DNA of 28,734 bases from Sperchopsis tessellata (GCA_033557685.1 JAWQRN010000523.1:1-28734), one strand, 5' to 3'; shown: positions 23,701-28,734, numbered from the stretch's first letter. Numbers and translations are program-made. Notes: a model not told the origin generated them from the sequence alone.

Positions 23701-26700
23701 AATTAAATGTAGGATAAATGTATGATAAAGTACATTTCTGTATGAGCAGAAGAGAAGAGACACATTCTAACTAGTTGTTGTCTGAAAATTACTCTTAGTC
23801 TATCAAAATTCAAAATAAATTGTTGCTTATAATTACTTCAGAATTTGAACCTTCTTTTTTAAATTATAAATATCTCGGTAAAGTATAATTTTAACAAAAA
23901 TGAATTGGAAAAATAAGGTTTATAAAGTTTAACTTTGTATAGCCGTTCCAGAATATCCTATATAACCTTAAAATAAAAGTAATGTAAAGAACAAATTTTC
24001 TTTTGTCAAAATAAAAAAATGGTGCTATTTAAAATAATTATTAATGATCTCTTATTTTTTATTACTTGTTTTAAAATATGTAGACAAAATTTTTACAAAC
24101 AGTGCTGTAATCAAAATTACCATAAACTGACGATAAAAGCTTAATAGTCCACTTCAGATTTGAAAGTTTTAAATGTGTAAATATTCCATTTGTAGTAATT
24201 TCTGGCTTTCGTAAATTTTGACAGCTGGAATTTTATATTTTTCCAAAGTGTTTTTTCCGCATAAAATGTATTTTGCTCCACCCCTGACTATTTTATTTTA
24301 ATTACAACCACATTTTTTTCACAAAAATGTAAAATACTTATCTTTCTGATTTCAAGATATAGAGGTGCAAGCTTAAAAAAGATATTTTGTTTACTTGAAT
24401 TATATCAAACTACTGTTTGCAGATGTTTACTGTTTTTTTTTTTGAACAAAATTATTGGGAGTTTGCATCGAAAAAAAACAAGAATATAAGGCTATGTAAA
24501 CAAAACAAAATAGTAAGTTAGACAAAGAAAGACAGATGATAAAGAACATAAGAAACGAAAATGAAATATGGAAGTATATAGGACAAGATAGAAAGAAAAA
24601 GCAAACAACACACAAGAAAATCACCTCAGAACAGTAGAAAAACCACTATATGGGAGTACTAGAGGGTACAGCTGAAGAGAAGTAAACAGAAAAGCAGTTA
24701 GTAAAGAGGAAAGAGGAAGGTGTAACAATGGAAGAAATAGAGAGGCAAATTTATAAATTAATGACGCAAAAATCAACGGGAACTGACAAAATTCCAAATG
24801 AAGTGTGGAAACTTCTGGATAGCAAGGGAAAACAGGTAATGCGTAATATTTTGAAGAAGTGTTGGAATAGATGAAGAGTGGAGAGAAGGAATTATGTGCA
24901 TTATTTCTAGGCAGAAGATAGAGAGGAACCAAGAAACTACAGAGGATTGGCACTTCTTAATATAGGATACAAGATATGGGCAATGATAATTGCTGAGAAG
25001 CTAGAAAATAGAACTAGAGGAGAAGGGGATCATTCTGGAGGGTCAAGAGGGATTTAGGAAGAGCAGGGCAACAGTGGATAATATGTATGTTCTGAACTAT
25101 GCAATTGAGAATGAGGTCTGTCAGAAAAAAGAAAAGCATATGTATAGTCAATAGGAAGAAACTAATTGAAATACTGAAAGGATATGGAATGGATATGAAA
25201 ATAGTAGCAAGAATAGAAGAAATGTATCAAAAAACAACAAATGTGATAAGAAACCAAGAAGGAGAAATCAGATATTGGACTACAAGAGGATTGAGACAGG
25301 GATGTTCACTAACTCCTATTCTGTTTACGATGTATTTGGCGGATTTGGAGAGAGAACTGGAAAAGATGCAAGTTGGAGGAATAGTGTTATACCATCAAAA
25401 GATAAGACCTCTTGCATTCACAGATGACATTGTTTTGCTGACCAACAAGCAAAATGAAATAAATGACTTGCTAAAAGCATTCGAGAAGTATTTAGATGGA
25501 AATAATTTGGATTTAAATACGAATAAATCAAACAGTATAAATACTTGGAGTTCTATTTTCAGGAGAGAAATGGCATAAAAAGACATTTGAAGTATGTGAA
25601 AACTAGAATAATGCTGTTTGATTCTGTATGAGCAACTATCGTCATGTATGTGGCTCAGGAGTGAACAACTTGAGAAAATTCAGATGTAATATATCAAGTG
25701 GGCACAATTCTGGCCGAGACGAACCGACACGGAATATATATCTCTGCAGGGAAGAGAGCAATGAAATATGAGGAGAAGACCAGAAATGCAGATGAAAACA
25801 AATATTGCCTGTGTGCATGGATGGAAATACAGAGAGAGGACCGTTACAATAGACTTATTAACTGGAAATCTGAAAGTAAACAATTTTATAGATAGGGAGG
25901 ATATGCAGTGGAAGAAATAGAAATAATGAGATGGAATGGACAGAGTACGGTCGAAGAATTAACTAATAGAAAGCAGCAAATTCAACATCAGTTGATATAT
26001 AATAAGATACAGAGTAACAATGTATACAGAAAAATTTCTAGGCACAGGGAAATCCCAAATTATTGGAAAAATGTAAATTCGGATATCAGCATTGTGGCTC
26101 GTTTCCGGTCAGGTAATGAGAAAAGATCAAGCATGCGATAGCTAACATGGGAAGAATAAGTGTCTATTGACAGAGTGCGCGAATACTAGAGATATACAGG
26201 ATCAAAGAAGAGTGGAAATTATGCTGGGGGGAAATGGTGAGGGGCTCAAATGGATGAGAAACATATTATGGAGGAGAAATGTGGCGTGAGGGCATTGGCG
26301 AAGGGACATTGGATTAGTTTGTAATTTTTGAATGAATGTAGTATCTGGAATTTTTATGTTTAATAAACATTAATTACTTCTACAACTATTGGCAGATTGA
26401 ACATTTAATTTAATAATATAATTTTTTTCTTTACGCAGTTTTTAATACTATACAATAAAATATAATACAATAAAACAGAAAGATAACTTGCCTTTACCTG
26501 CTTCTCGATGCCAGCCATGTATGCATCTAAAGGATCATCATCTTCCTCTTCTACTGGTTTCGGTTCCTCAATTCTGGTAGGGCTACCAGGAGCTGGTATG
26601 TACGCCAATGCTGGTACTGCTTCTTCCTCATCATCCTCGAAATACCTAGAACAACCCTGTACAGCCGGTTCTTCAAAAAACTCAGGTAATTTATAACTCA

Positions 26701-26883
26701 CTCGTCTTCAGTTACTGCACGCTTTCTACTGCCACCCCAGGCTGCGGATAGGGCATTTTGGCTGATAGCATTCATTGTCGAGTAGCCTTGTTTGCTGACT
26801 CCACTCGAAGGTGGAGGTGGCACAGCATTGTGACTAACGCGTTGCTTATTGAGCTGGAATCCTGAGTAGTTAAAGCCACTCAT
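4698..26883 (-). CDS. DDX42: DDX42-type DEAD-box RNA helicase, nine coding exons (gene span)
   Basis: Reconstructed CDS is join of 26702-26883, 26498-26645, 21778-22288, 19672-19886, 14653-15078, 14478-14594, 11732-12000, 11206-11398 and 4698-4766, read on the minus strand: 2130 nt, 709 residues. Seen: an acidic N-terminus, Q motif with PTPIQ in exon 3, Walker A AQTGSGKT at 278-285, PTREL 315-319, TPGR 364-367, DEAD 388-391, SAT 419-421, VATDVAARGLD 534-544 and HRVGRTGR 565-572, then a basic/Ser/Pro tail ending in seven prolines and KKSRWE. The surrounding blocks (YFEDDEEE, IDPLPPIDH, SFAHFNFED, DRLSAMKAAF) are diagnostic of DDX42 rather than DDX46 or DDX5. Known of the family: DDX42 is a nuclear ATP-dependent helicase/annealing protein that binds SF3B1 in the U2 snRNP. 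The protein is shorter than human DDX42 (about 938 residues) because it lacks the long Gly/Ser/His-rich tail. All junctions are GT..AG and phase-consistent, and no catalytic motif is damaged. Confidence 0.95.
4767..5240. other. intron 8, distal part, purine-rich
   Basis: No coding similarity recognised. From about 5040 the sequence becomes rich in repeated GAAAATTC/GAGAATT words, perhaps decayed Gypsy gag leader. Confidence 0.4.
5240..6480 (+). mobile_element. Ty3/Gypsy LTR-retrotransposon remnant (gag and RT/RNase H pieces)
   Basis: Three decayed blocks in order. Gag: FDGISSWTLFNTQFKGF and TLQEYAVDIDRLA. RT: LKSGYW.VELDPKD and WQFSFMPFGLCNTPATFERL, FKKKVKYLGYVLS-like residues, FLGLCTYYQRFV-like thumb. 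RNase H start: APILSNP, LDIDASNIGIGVVLLQ. The usual YLDD catalytic motif reads YLAD at 5995-6006. A segment around FMPFGLCN is present twice, 201 bp apart (5691 and 5892). No LTRs, protease or integrase seen. Inactive. Confidence 0.85.
6481..7010. other. intron 8 spacer, no feature
   Basis: T-rich. No open frame or family recognised. Confidence 0.45.
7012..7258 (-). pseudogene. possible LINE RT fragment, copy A
   Basis: On the minus strand YTASINLNRKFARVINKSKT is followed by TQGCILLLILLVIDWV, resembling the (R)QGCxLSPxLFxxYID entry of LINE RT. The same DNA is repeated in diverged form at 7711-7950, so it is a genuine repeat. The protein reading is a guess at best. Confidence 0.4.
7286..7710. 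mobile_element. 425-bp TIR element (MITE-like)
   Basis: Terminal arms 7286-7337 and 7656-7710 are inverted repeats of about 52-55 bp (TATAGAATGGCCC at both ends, then TGCCGG.AGGAGACAA.CGC), with roughly eight mismatches. The interior (about 320 bp) is non-coding. The TATA at each tip could include a TA or TATA target duplication. Superfamily unknown. Confidence 0.65.
7711..7950 (-). repeat. diverged direct copy of 7012-7258 (copy B)
   Basis: Shared words in the same order include CAATCTATAA, TAGTAT, GTATGCA, TTAGGTT, TAGCTGTATAAT and CAGTTTCACCA/TAGTTTCACCA. The frame MMMKTTDNHF...PRGTMWK reads through it but is not known to me. Copies A and B flank the TIR element. Confidence 0.6.
7951..8215. 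other. intron 8 spacer, no feature
   Basis: AT-rich, nothing recognised. Confidence 0.4.
8245..8700. repeat. two diverged direct copies, about 200 bp each, spaced 256 bp
   Basis: Copy 1 from about 8255 (AAAACGATCATCCAGAGCCAA) and copy 2 from about 8511 (AAAATGATCGTACAGAGCCAA) share CATTGTTT, TTGAAAATG.TTATAAC, AATCATG, GTTGCCAAATA and AATTGGTTTTA/AATTTGATTTTA in the same order. Not coding. Confidence 0.65.
8706..8737. repeat. (TA)n microsatellite
   Basis: About 16 uninterrupted TA units abutting the 3' end of the minus-strand RTE-like element, so probably its 3' tail rather than an independent microsatellite. Confidence 0.95.
8738..9400 (-). mobile_element. RTE-like LINE, internally deleted (RT core missing)
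   Basis: On the minus strand it reads EIKKSRTGYQYNITYCRSK, IGERIERWKEYFEDLLNGED (endonuclease-to-RT linker), then directly CKTWTLNKREQENTTRWERK (post-RT C-terminus), then RRRGRPKKRS.DSVEGDLKS and LRPERPVAL, where the (TA)n run begins. The whole catalytic RT (several hundred residues) is missing between the linker and the CKTWTL block at about 9160. Frameshifts occur after LLQTIY. It lies in intron 8 in the same orientation as the host gene. Confidence 0.82.
9401..9879. other. intron 8 spacer before mariner
   Basis: No gene recognised. Moderately GC-richer than the surroundings at 9590-9800, possibly old repeat. Confidence 0.4.
9882..11042 (-). mobile_element. full-length inactive mariner (DD34D) transposon
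   Basis: Ends are TCAGGTCTGTAAATATGAAA at 9882 and, inverted, CCTGGTCTGTAGG...AATATGAAATCG at 11042, flanked by TA at 9880-9881 and 11043-11044. The length (1161 bp) is normal for mariner. The right ITR carries about 6-7 extra bases after GTCTGTA compared with the left. A transposase pseudogene lies inside on the minus strand. Confidence 0.88.
9970..10862 (-). pseudogene. mariner transposase pseudogene
   Basis: It begins MSNFVPENYDLRRKLL at 10862 and is frameshifted in the N-terminal HTH. It then reads LPRKFEDAELQALLDEDDSQ, LNVTQEAVSIRLEVMGKIQK, KWVPHELNER, LHRIVPGDEKWIYFENPKRK (first catalytic D), WWDQKGVIYYELL, a gap, ILLRDIAPSHTAKLVKETIE (second D), then a frameshift to PSVYYLFASMGHAFAEQQ. 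The third catalytic position, normally PSD 34 residues after the second D, reads V. Several frameshifts and the D to V change mean it cannot be catalytically active. Confidence 0.9.
11206..11398 (-). CDS. DDX42: DDX42 exon 8 (post-helicase tail)
   Basis: The exon follows CTAATAG and reads RFKKKDQNPNVGGMGLGFKE, a Ser/Ala/Pro-rich linker, then DRLSAMKAAFRTQYQNQ, corresponding to DRLTAMKAAFQSQYKSH in vertebrates. It ends CAG|GTAAGA, phase 0. Read-through would stop after six more residues (VRHIVK), giving a plausible short isoform if this donor is skipped and a nearby polyadenylation site used. Confidence 0.93.
11399..11731 (-). other. intron 7 (333 nt)
   Basis: GTAAGA..CTAATAG. No embedded feature seen. 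Confidence 0.8.
11732..12000 (-). CDS. DDX42: DDX42 exon 7 (motifs V and VI)
   Basis: The acceptor is AATTTTTAG|GTAGCA. It encodes VATDVAARGLDIPHVRTVIN, FDVARNIDTHTHRVGRTGR with motif VI at 565-572, AYTLLTEKDKEFAGHIVRHL and DLALQSSWFKKS. It ends TCTAG|GTAAGA, phase 2, splitting an arginine codon. Human DDX42 has the matching sequence LDLAMQNAWFRKSRFK at this point. Confidence 0.96.
12001..12820. other. intron 6, upstream-coordinate part, no feature
   Basis: AT-rich. The short + frame at 12337-12519 has no recognised similarity. Confidence 0.45.
12822..13252. repeat. foldback element, about 210-bp arms built of 34-bp sub-repeats
   Basis: Left arm 12822-13032 and right arm 13042-13252 are inverted repeats across a T-rich centre (13033-13041). 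Outer arm: GGGAGATAA.CGTGTGTTGGC and TTTGCCGA. Inner arm: sub-repeats starting at 12903, 12937, 12970 and 13004 of the form (T/C)AGCTCT.AAAAGT.CTAAT..CAGA.T..ATG, spaced 34, 33 and 34 bp. No coding capacity. The outer block recurs at 21355 and the inner block at 22700-22810. Confidence 0.88.
13253..14477. other. intron 6, remainder; unexplained overlapping + frames at 14029-14318
   Basis: Mostly featureless. At 14029-14274 and 14103-14318 two overlapping + strand frames (PINKEPQNYQWDVSSILRMP in one) lie in DNA less AT-biased than its surroundings. I recognise neither. A decayed element is more likely than a gene. Confidence 0.4.
14478..14594 (-). CDS. DDX42: DDX42 exon 6 (RecA2, LLHGD)
   Basis: The exon of 39 codons, phase 0 at both ends, reads VTSDLKLKEFDCMLLHGDTE and then QAERNKVITAFKKNECPLL. 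The family counterpart is GLLHGDMDQSERNKVISDF. It ends TTG|GTAAGT. The next exon opens with the VATDVAARGLD motif, so the join is unambiguous. Confidence 0.94.
14595..14652 (-). other. 58-nt intron 5
   Basis: Runs from GTACAT to TATTTTCAG on the minus strand. It is the second micro-intron of the gene. Retention shifts the frame and stops a few nucleotides into exon 6 (GTGACTAG). Confidence 0.88.
14653..15078 (-). CDS. DDX42: DDX42 exon 5 (TPGR, DEAD, SAT motifs)
   Basis: The acceptor is TTTCTAG|GCTCTA. It encodes ALKEGAEIVVATPGR, IDHIKGGATNLQQVTFL, then VLDEADRMFELGFEPQ with DEAD at 388-391, VRPDRQTLLFSATFRKK with SAT at 419-421, GKANEDVTQHVHLF, and the start of the second RecA domain (LVEFLSAGSVLLFVTKK). 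It ends CAG|GTACAT, phase 0. The HVRPDRQTLLFSATFRKKIE and ANEDVTQ blocks are near-identical to vertebrate DDX42. Confidence 0.96.
15455..15800 (-). pseudogene. Jockey/CR1-like LINE C-terminal fragment
   Basis: Minus strand pieces read DTCKLLFKKTKLMTIQS (family DSCRxLFKxLxIMTxPSLYI) and TIKLYNKLSKRIKEMLHPI followed in another frame by KKKLEDMLVENIFYKVEQ-like residues, the usual end of these ORF2 proteins. It sits in intron 4, in the same orientation as the gene, and is broken by frameshifts. Confidence 0.62.
15801..17000. other. intron 4 stretch with an unexplained GC-richer island (15830-16300)
   Basis: A minus frame at 15827-16051 (VANSEDDVADSVHIDCLQVL, LGGGATGADIVRLFFV) and a + frame at 16072-16302 sit back to back in DNA richer in GC and in C/A runs than its neighbours. 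Neither is recognised. The rest, 16310-17000, shows nothing. Confidence 0.4.
17002..17062 (+). repeat. left flanking repeat of LINE copy 1
   Basis: TAGTT..CTCAA.GAATCGTTGAGCAAAA..G.TAGT.AAT.TGAGCAGTA.ATTGTTTAT also occurs at 19335-19398 in the same orientation, so the pair brackets the element. About 85 percent identical by eye. Confidence 0.75.
17064..19334 (-). mobile_element. non-LTR retrotransposon copy 1 (minus, intron 4)
   Basis: On the minus strand, from 5' to 3': linker residues, KGKQVLHNILNKCWKGGGID and EEWREGIM, DREEPRNYRGLAILNIGYKI, RNQEGKIRSWTTRGLRHGC, LADLERELEKVQVGGIVLYN, FADDIVLLAN (catalytic FADD at 18206-18217), the AWMEIQREERYSRLTKWNSE C-terminal block, and a shared 3' end GTTTAATAAACATTA near 17070. 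Many frameshifts. The type is common in insect genomes; I do not fix its clade. It aligns along most of its length with the copy at 24450-26380. The missing residues and broken frames make it inactive. Confidence 0.88.
19335..19398 (+). repeat. right flanking repeat of LINE copy 1
   Basis: Partner of 17002-17062. The core GAATCGTTGAGCAAAA is identical in both. Confidence 0.75.
19672..19886 (-). CDS. DDX42: DDX42 exon 4 (GSGKT, PTREL, YGGGS)
   Basis: The exon begins at TTTTCAG|GAAGTGG, which completes Gly281 and gives SGKTAAFLWPLL. It then encodes EPGEGPIALILAPTRELALQ (motif Ia), FDLRVICAYGGGSKWEQSL and ends TTG|GTAAGT, phase 0. Walker A lysine is residue 284. The human counterpart of this stretch ends WEQAK before ALQEG, matching the exon 4/5 join here. 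Confidence 0.95.
19887..20740. other. intron 3 stretch, no feature
   Basis: AT-rich. No coding similarity seen on either strand. Confidence 0.4.
20745..20905 (+). pseudogene. mariner-type transposase fragment
   Basis: QHAPKPSLYPQKLLFTIWW and THGVIDYYEV match the mariner block P..HP(R/K)K(V)LL(S/T)IWW...GVIHYE that lies between the first and second catalytic Asp. A further piece near 20870 (TVSMVLYKARI) fits the following segment. It is a different, more decayed copy from the intron-8 mariner and in the opposite orientation. ITRs not found. Confidence 0.6.
21155..21345 (-). pseudogene. LINE ORF2 C-terminal fragment
   Basis: Minus strand pieces IERPLNTWKRSVE, then after a frameshift KLKVAARARNGWSELNSDM, resemble the ending GRPxxTWRRxVE...L..xAxxRxxWRELV... 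of RTE/L2-type LINE proteins. The stop follows shortly after. It directly abuts the half foldback at 21355. Confidence 0.55.
21355..21462 (+). repeat. half copy of the foldback outer arm
   Basis: ATGTCCCCTG..AC..TGGACGAAA.TTCGGCAAAAACAAAAGCCAACACAC.GTTATC.CCCG, then GA.GATATTTACTGTGGC.GTGGAAGT, matches 13166-13278 of the foldback region, including sequence just outside its inverted repeat. That suggests the true repeat unit extends to the TTTACTGTGGC block. Confidence 0.8.
21463..21777. other. intron 3, remainder
   Basis: AT-rich sequence before the donor of exon 3. It carries an imperfect palindromic patch around TTAGTACCTAAT..GAGTACTTAGTATTAC, of no clear meaning. Confidence 0.4.
21778..22288 (-). 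CDS. DDX42: DDX42 exon 3 (Q motif to first half of Walker A)
   Basis: The exon follows acceptor AATTTTAG, begins VQAERQTSSSS (residue 111) and runs through RNDLEEEDVEESYYRYMEE, EYDEDGNPIPPDRR, IDPLPPIDH and FYTEHPEIQ to the Q motif (FAHFNFEDKLL, YIKPTPIQSQAVP) and LGIAQTG. It ends G|GTATTT, phase 1, so the glycine codon of GSGKT is split by intron 3. The DPLPPIDH...F.KNFY block is among the most specific DDX42 signatures. Confidence 0.95.
22289..22620. other. intron 2, part next to exon 3
   Basis: No feature recognised beyond the splice acceptor at 22289-22290. Confidence 0.5.
22625..22815 (-). repeat. foldback-family relative next to the Penelope tail
   Basis: The minus strand begins TTTGACTAGCACTTTTGAGAACTACATGT, matching the foldback right arm (TTGACTAGCACTTGTGAGAGCTGCATGT, 13062-13089), and ends GCTGACGTTTCATCCACTGTTGCAAGG, matching the outer block. 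The middle has diverged and carries an AT-rich insertion. It follows immediately on the 3' side of the Penelope-like fragment in the same orientation. Confidence 0.68.
22850..23235 (-). pseudogene. Penelope-like element, C-terminal GIY-YIG endonuclease tail
   Basis: On the minus strand TRSREHKRQLVS is followed, with a frameshift, by SPLAEHKLESGHDILLKDIK, VLTNLRITLLE..ESIEKYKHLKNLNCDNGF and PLASSRKTI. This is the typical ending of Penelope-like proteins (R.xEH..., AEH..xxGHxI, ...R.IRESIEIxKxxxNxNRDxGxxLS.SW). The non-coding tail (TTTGCTAAG...CCTATTGG) follows. The GIY-YIG motif itself, which would lie further 5', is not readable. Two in-frame stops confirm decay. Confidence 0.75.
23236..23425. 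repeat. rearranged, inverted piece of the 360-bp satellite
   Basis: 23245-23275 (GTCAATATATTAAACACAAAAATCAAA) matches satellite copy 3 at 2692 in direct orientation. 23330-23400 (TTGCACAAAATAATACATTTATGTACGGCCAGGAAGC) matches the satellite block at 2620-2660 in reverse. The same family is therefore dispersed, more than 20 kb from the array, in a rearranged form. Confidence 0.65.
23426..24449. other. intron 2, very AT-rich stretch
   Basis: No coding similarity or repeat recognised. Confidence 0.5.
24450..26380 (+). mobile_element. non-LTR retrotransposon copy 2 (plus, intron 2)
   Basis: From 5' to 3': VTMEEIERQIYKLMTQKSTG and TDKIPNEVWKLLDSKGKQ, EEPRNYRGLALLNIGYKIWA, RKKLIEILKGYGMDMKIV, RNQEGEIRYWTTRGLRQGCS, LADLERELEKMQVGGIVLYH, FTDDIVLLTN (25417-25428; the usual A before DD is T), KAFEKYLDGNNLDLNTNKS, AWMEIQREDRYNRLINWKSE, and IVARFRSGNEKRSSMR of the C-terminal domain. 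It ends at the same GTTTAATAAACATTA tail as copy 1. Endonuclease domain absent (5' truncated); stops and frameshifts throughout. Antisense to the host gene. Confidence 0.9.
26498..26645 (-). CDS. DDX42: DDX42 exon 2 (acidic N-terminal region)
   Basis: The exon begins after acceptor TTCTAG and completes codon 61. It reads YFEDDEEEAVPALAYIPAP, matching the conserved YFEDEEED...YIPAENSPTR block of DDX42, and continues through EEDDDPLDAYMAGIEKQ. It ends CAG|GTAAAG, phase 0. An acceptor 11 nt earlier (CAG at 26657-26659) would put the acidic block out of frame, which decided the choice. The acidic stretch is a family feature and precedes the helicase core. Confidence 0.88.
26646..26701 (-). other. 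56-nt intron 1
   Basis: Starts GTGAGT and ends TCTAG on the minus strand. It is close to the lower size limit for animal introns. Its length is not a multiple of three, and retention gives a TGA as codon 62. Unspliced message would therefore be a strong nonsense-mediated-decay candidate. Confidence 0.85.
26702..26883 (-). CDS. DDX42: DDX42 exon 1 (start codon, residues 1-60 and part of 61)
   Basis: The ATG is at 26883-26881, preceded by AAAA, a favourable arthropod start context. The exon encodes a low-complexity N-terminus (MSGFNYSGFQL..., VPPPPSSG, RKRAVTEDE). It ends GA|GTGAGT, phase 2. Reading on into the intron gives a TGA immediately after the junction, so the donor is needed to continue the frame. 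No in-frame upstream ATG was evaluated, and a non-coding 5' exon further upstream cannot be excluded. Confidence 0.88.
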
Positions 26884-27800
26884 TTTCCTATTGTAGATAT
26901 TATTGCTCTAATGCAAATCACAAGTTAAAGGTTATGTAGTGTCATACGAACAGGAAATCAGTTTATTTTTTACACAATAAATATCTTCTGCTGAAGTACT
27001 CAATATTTAATCAAATTATTCCATGAATAATAGTCAAAAACATTGTTTTAAGCACAAAACAAAATGCACATCAAACATTGCATTACTTTTGACAAATATG
27101 TCAACAGTGCTTCTATCTAGTGGCATTTATAACAATTTCTAAAATTTTATATTTTACAGCTACGGCATTTTCACCAGGAACGGACTAGCTAAATTTGTTT
27201 TCACACAGGAACAGGTAAACTATTCAGTAGACGGGCTGCAAGTTTAGGTTAATAAAACATAAAGCAAATTTCTCGACAATAGTTGTCTTTCTAAAACTTA
27301 ATGTATATCTGTCTCTCTATTTCTCTATTCTAATGCGTGGAGCTCTAAAGCAAAAAAGTAAAAACTTAGTGGGATTTAGTTATTTCAAAGTACAAACTTT
27401 TTAGTTTTAGAGCAAATAAATTAATCTAAGTGATTAAATTTTTTTAAGTGCAATATATTTGTTTAATGTTAAAATATATATTTTTATGTGGGATACATTT
27501 ATTTATAGTGAATATATTTGTTATTAATGAAAATTATTTTTATCAAAGTGAATATGATCTAAACAAAGAATTACCATAATACCAACGTAGTGTTTGTATT
27601 AAAATAAACATAAACCTGATAGCTAAACTATAGGTAAATTTATATATATACTCAAACTCATTTATTAGTCATCAATAAGTTCCATGACAAGTCGTTTACA
27701 AAAAATATATATAATAAATTACAATGAAATATATAAACACTAAACAAATTAGCCATTACATGTTAAAATAAAAGACTGACCTACACTCAGAAAGTCAACA
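26884..27800. other. 5' flank / possible promoter region of DDX42
   Basis: AT-rich, no other gene supported. A promoter for the minus-strand gene should lie here, but I see no motif distinct enough to call. No CpG-rich segment. Confidence 0.45.
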
Positions 27801-27848
27801 AACGATAAAAAGAGCACAAACAAAAATAAATATAAGTTCAAAATTAAT

Positions 27849-28685
27849 CTAAATGACATCTAAATAATTCAGCTGAATAGTTCCCGTTTCAATGTCTGCG
27901 AAACTGATCTGGAAGAATTTCTGAAGGGAATAGACCGCATATCCCGTCAAGATCTCATGAACAGTTTTTTTTTTTGATTTTGCAGTGTTTTGACTTCTTA
28001 TTTCCGCTGGCAAGTGGCTGTACAGTCTAGCACTCCAGTAGTGCATGTCCTACTGAGTAATCCTTAACCTGTGAAATGATAGTCGTTAATCAGTTGCCTG
28101 TCGAGTGTTATATGAGTGACAGTTGCCGTTTCTCTCAAACTCAGCCTGATGGCTGTGCGCAAAACATACAGCGGCAAGTATATACACCGAAGGTATGGTA
28201 AATATGCACTCACTTTTCAAAACCTCTTTACAACTCTCATCAGTTCTTAGTTCATTCATTGCTCTTAGTGCTTTTTTCTGTTGTAGAAGCACTCTGTTGG
28301 CTGCACTCGAAGTTCCCCAAAGAAGAATACCATATGTTGCTCGACTATGGAAATTTACATAATAAGTAATCCTTGCACACTCTTGTGTAGCCAGTTGTTT
28401 AATTCTACGTATACTAAAAATTGTTGCACAGAACTTTTGTAAGAGGGCCTCAATGTGTGGCACCCAACTTAATCTGCTATCCTCCTGTACCCCGAGGAGG
28501 CCAACTACAGATCAAATTCCATACGCTTAGTTTTGGTTTCATTGAGCAACCAACAGATTGCTTCCCGAAGAACTTCCTCAGATTTTTTCTGCAGCTCTTC
28601 TTAATTTCTTACTGTGATTTGGTACGTAGTATCATCCGCATACAGGACACATCCTCTACATCCCTTTGTGTTGTGGGTTAAGTTA
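27849..28685 (-). pseudogene. Jockey/CR1-like LINE RT remnant with YADD
   Basis: On the minus strand, from the window edge: VLYADDTTYQITVRN (catalytic YADD), KSEEVLREAICWLLNETKTK, GVQEDSRLSWVPHIEALLQK, FHSRATYGILLWGTSSAANR, LLQQKKALRAMNELRTDESC, HSYNTRQATD, and finally LYSHLPAEIRSQ plus a stop near 27849. The order and spacing match the palm-thumb-C-terminus of Jockey/CR1-type ORF2. Frameshifts occur near 28050 and 28490. The 5' part would lie beyond the (AT)n run or outside the window. Confidence 0.85.

Positions 28686-28688
<3 letters not shown>

Positions 28689-28731
<43 letters not shown>
28689..28731. repeat. (AT)n microsatellite at window end
   Basis: About 21 AT units interrupting the Jockey-like RT just upstream of its YADD block. 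Confidence 0.95.

Positions 28732-28734
<3 letters not shown>

Noticed and set aside
24427..24953. Two hydrophobic minus-strand frames over LINE copy 2
   Set aside because: Antisense shadows of the purine-rich LINE linker sequence.
26508..26696. Ser-rich open frame on +
   Set aside because: Antisense of DDX42 exon 2; acidic Glu/Asp codons read backwards as Ser.
26405..26701. Continuous open frame through exon 2 starting at GTG (VSYKLPEFFEE...)
   Set aside because: The first part is the 56-nt intron read through; the DDX42 alignment requires the splice from EDE directly to YFEDDEEE.
27163..27213. Exon-like segment on + with acceptor TTTACAG and donor CAG|GTAAAC, open reading YGIFTRNGLAKFVFTQEQ
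   Set aside because: Only about 50 nt, no flanking exon in phase, no recognised family; such splice-site pairs arise by chance in AT-rich DNA.

Overview
This is a eukaryotic window, almost certainly from an insect or another arthropod. It is AT-rich, holds one spliced gene with long repeat-filled introns, and carries an arthropod-type mix of decayed transposable elements (mariner, Jockey/CR1-like and RTE-like LINEs, Ty3/Gypsy, Penelope). I cannot place it to order or species.

The only host gene I can support is a DEAD-box RNA helicase on the minus strand, orthologous to DDX42. I rebuilt it by hand as nine coding exons running from the ATG at 26883 to a TAG stop at 4698. Every junction has GT..AG ends and a consistent phase, and the total is 2130 nt (709 codons plus stop). 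All helicase motifs are intact: Q motif, AQTGSGKT, PTREL, TPGR, DEAD, SAT, VATDVAARGLD and HRVGRTGR. The last exon is only 69 nt, lies behind a 6.4-kb intron, and encodes seven prolines followed by a C-terminal KKSRWE. That tail resembles the UHM-ligand motifs of SF3B1, SF1 and U2AF65, which fits the known role of DDX42 in U2 snRNP biology. Two introns are tiny (56 and 58 nt); the other six range from 333 to 6439 nt.

Layout by coordinate. 1-4600 is 3' flank, with a perfect 32-bp snap-back hairpin at the very edge, a satellite-like tandem array of about 360-bp units, and two LINE fragments facing opposite ways. 4698-4766 is the last exon. 4767-11205 is intron 8: a Ty3/Gypsy remnant, duplicated RT-like segments around a TIR element, a 256-bp-spaced direct repeat, an RTE-like LINE lacking its RT core with an (AT)n tail, and a complete-length but dead mariner. 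11206-12000 holds exons 8 and 7. 12001-14477 is intron 6, with a large foldback built of 34-bp sub-repeats. 14478-15078 holds exons 6 and 5. 15079-19671 is intron 4, with a LINE tail and a 2.3-kb LINE copy. 19672-19886 is exon 4. 19887-21777 is intron 3, with a mariner fragment, a LINE C-terminus and a half foldback. 21778-22288 is exon 3. 22289-26497 is intron 2, with a foldback relative, a Penelope-like GIY-YIG tail, an inverted satellite piece and a second 1.9-kb copy of the intron-4 LINE in the opposite orientation. 26498-26883 holds exons 2 and 1. 26884-28734 is 5' flank, ending in a Jockey/CR1-like RT remnant that still shows YADD.

The most interesting non-gene signals are the foldback family with its 34-bp internal periodicity, found in three introns of this gene and beside the Penelope tail; the pair of oppositely oriented LINE copies inside one transcription unit, which could fold the pre-mRNA into long dsRNA; the long diverged repeats flanking one of those copies; and the ULM-like C-terminal micro-exon. 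Nothing here looks like a new multigene system. The novelty, if any, lies in repeat architecture and gene structure. All calls are by eye from sequence and remembered family features; no database search was run.
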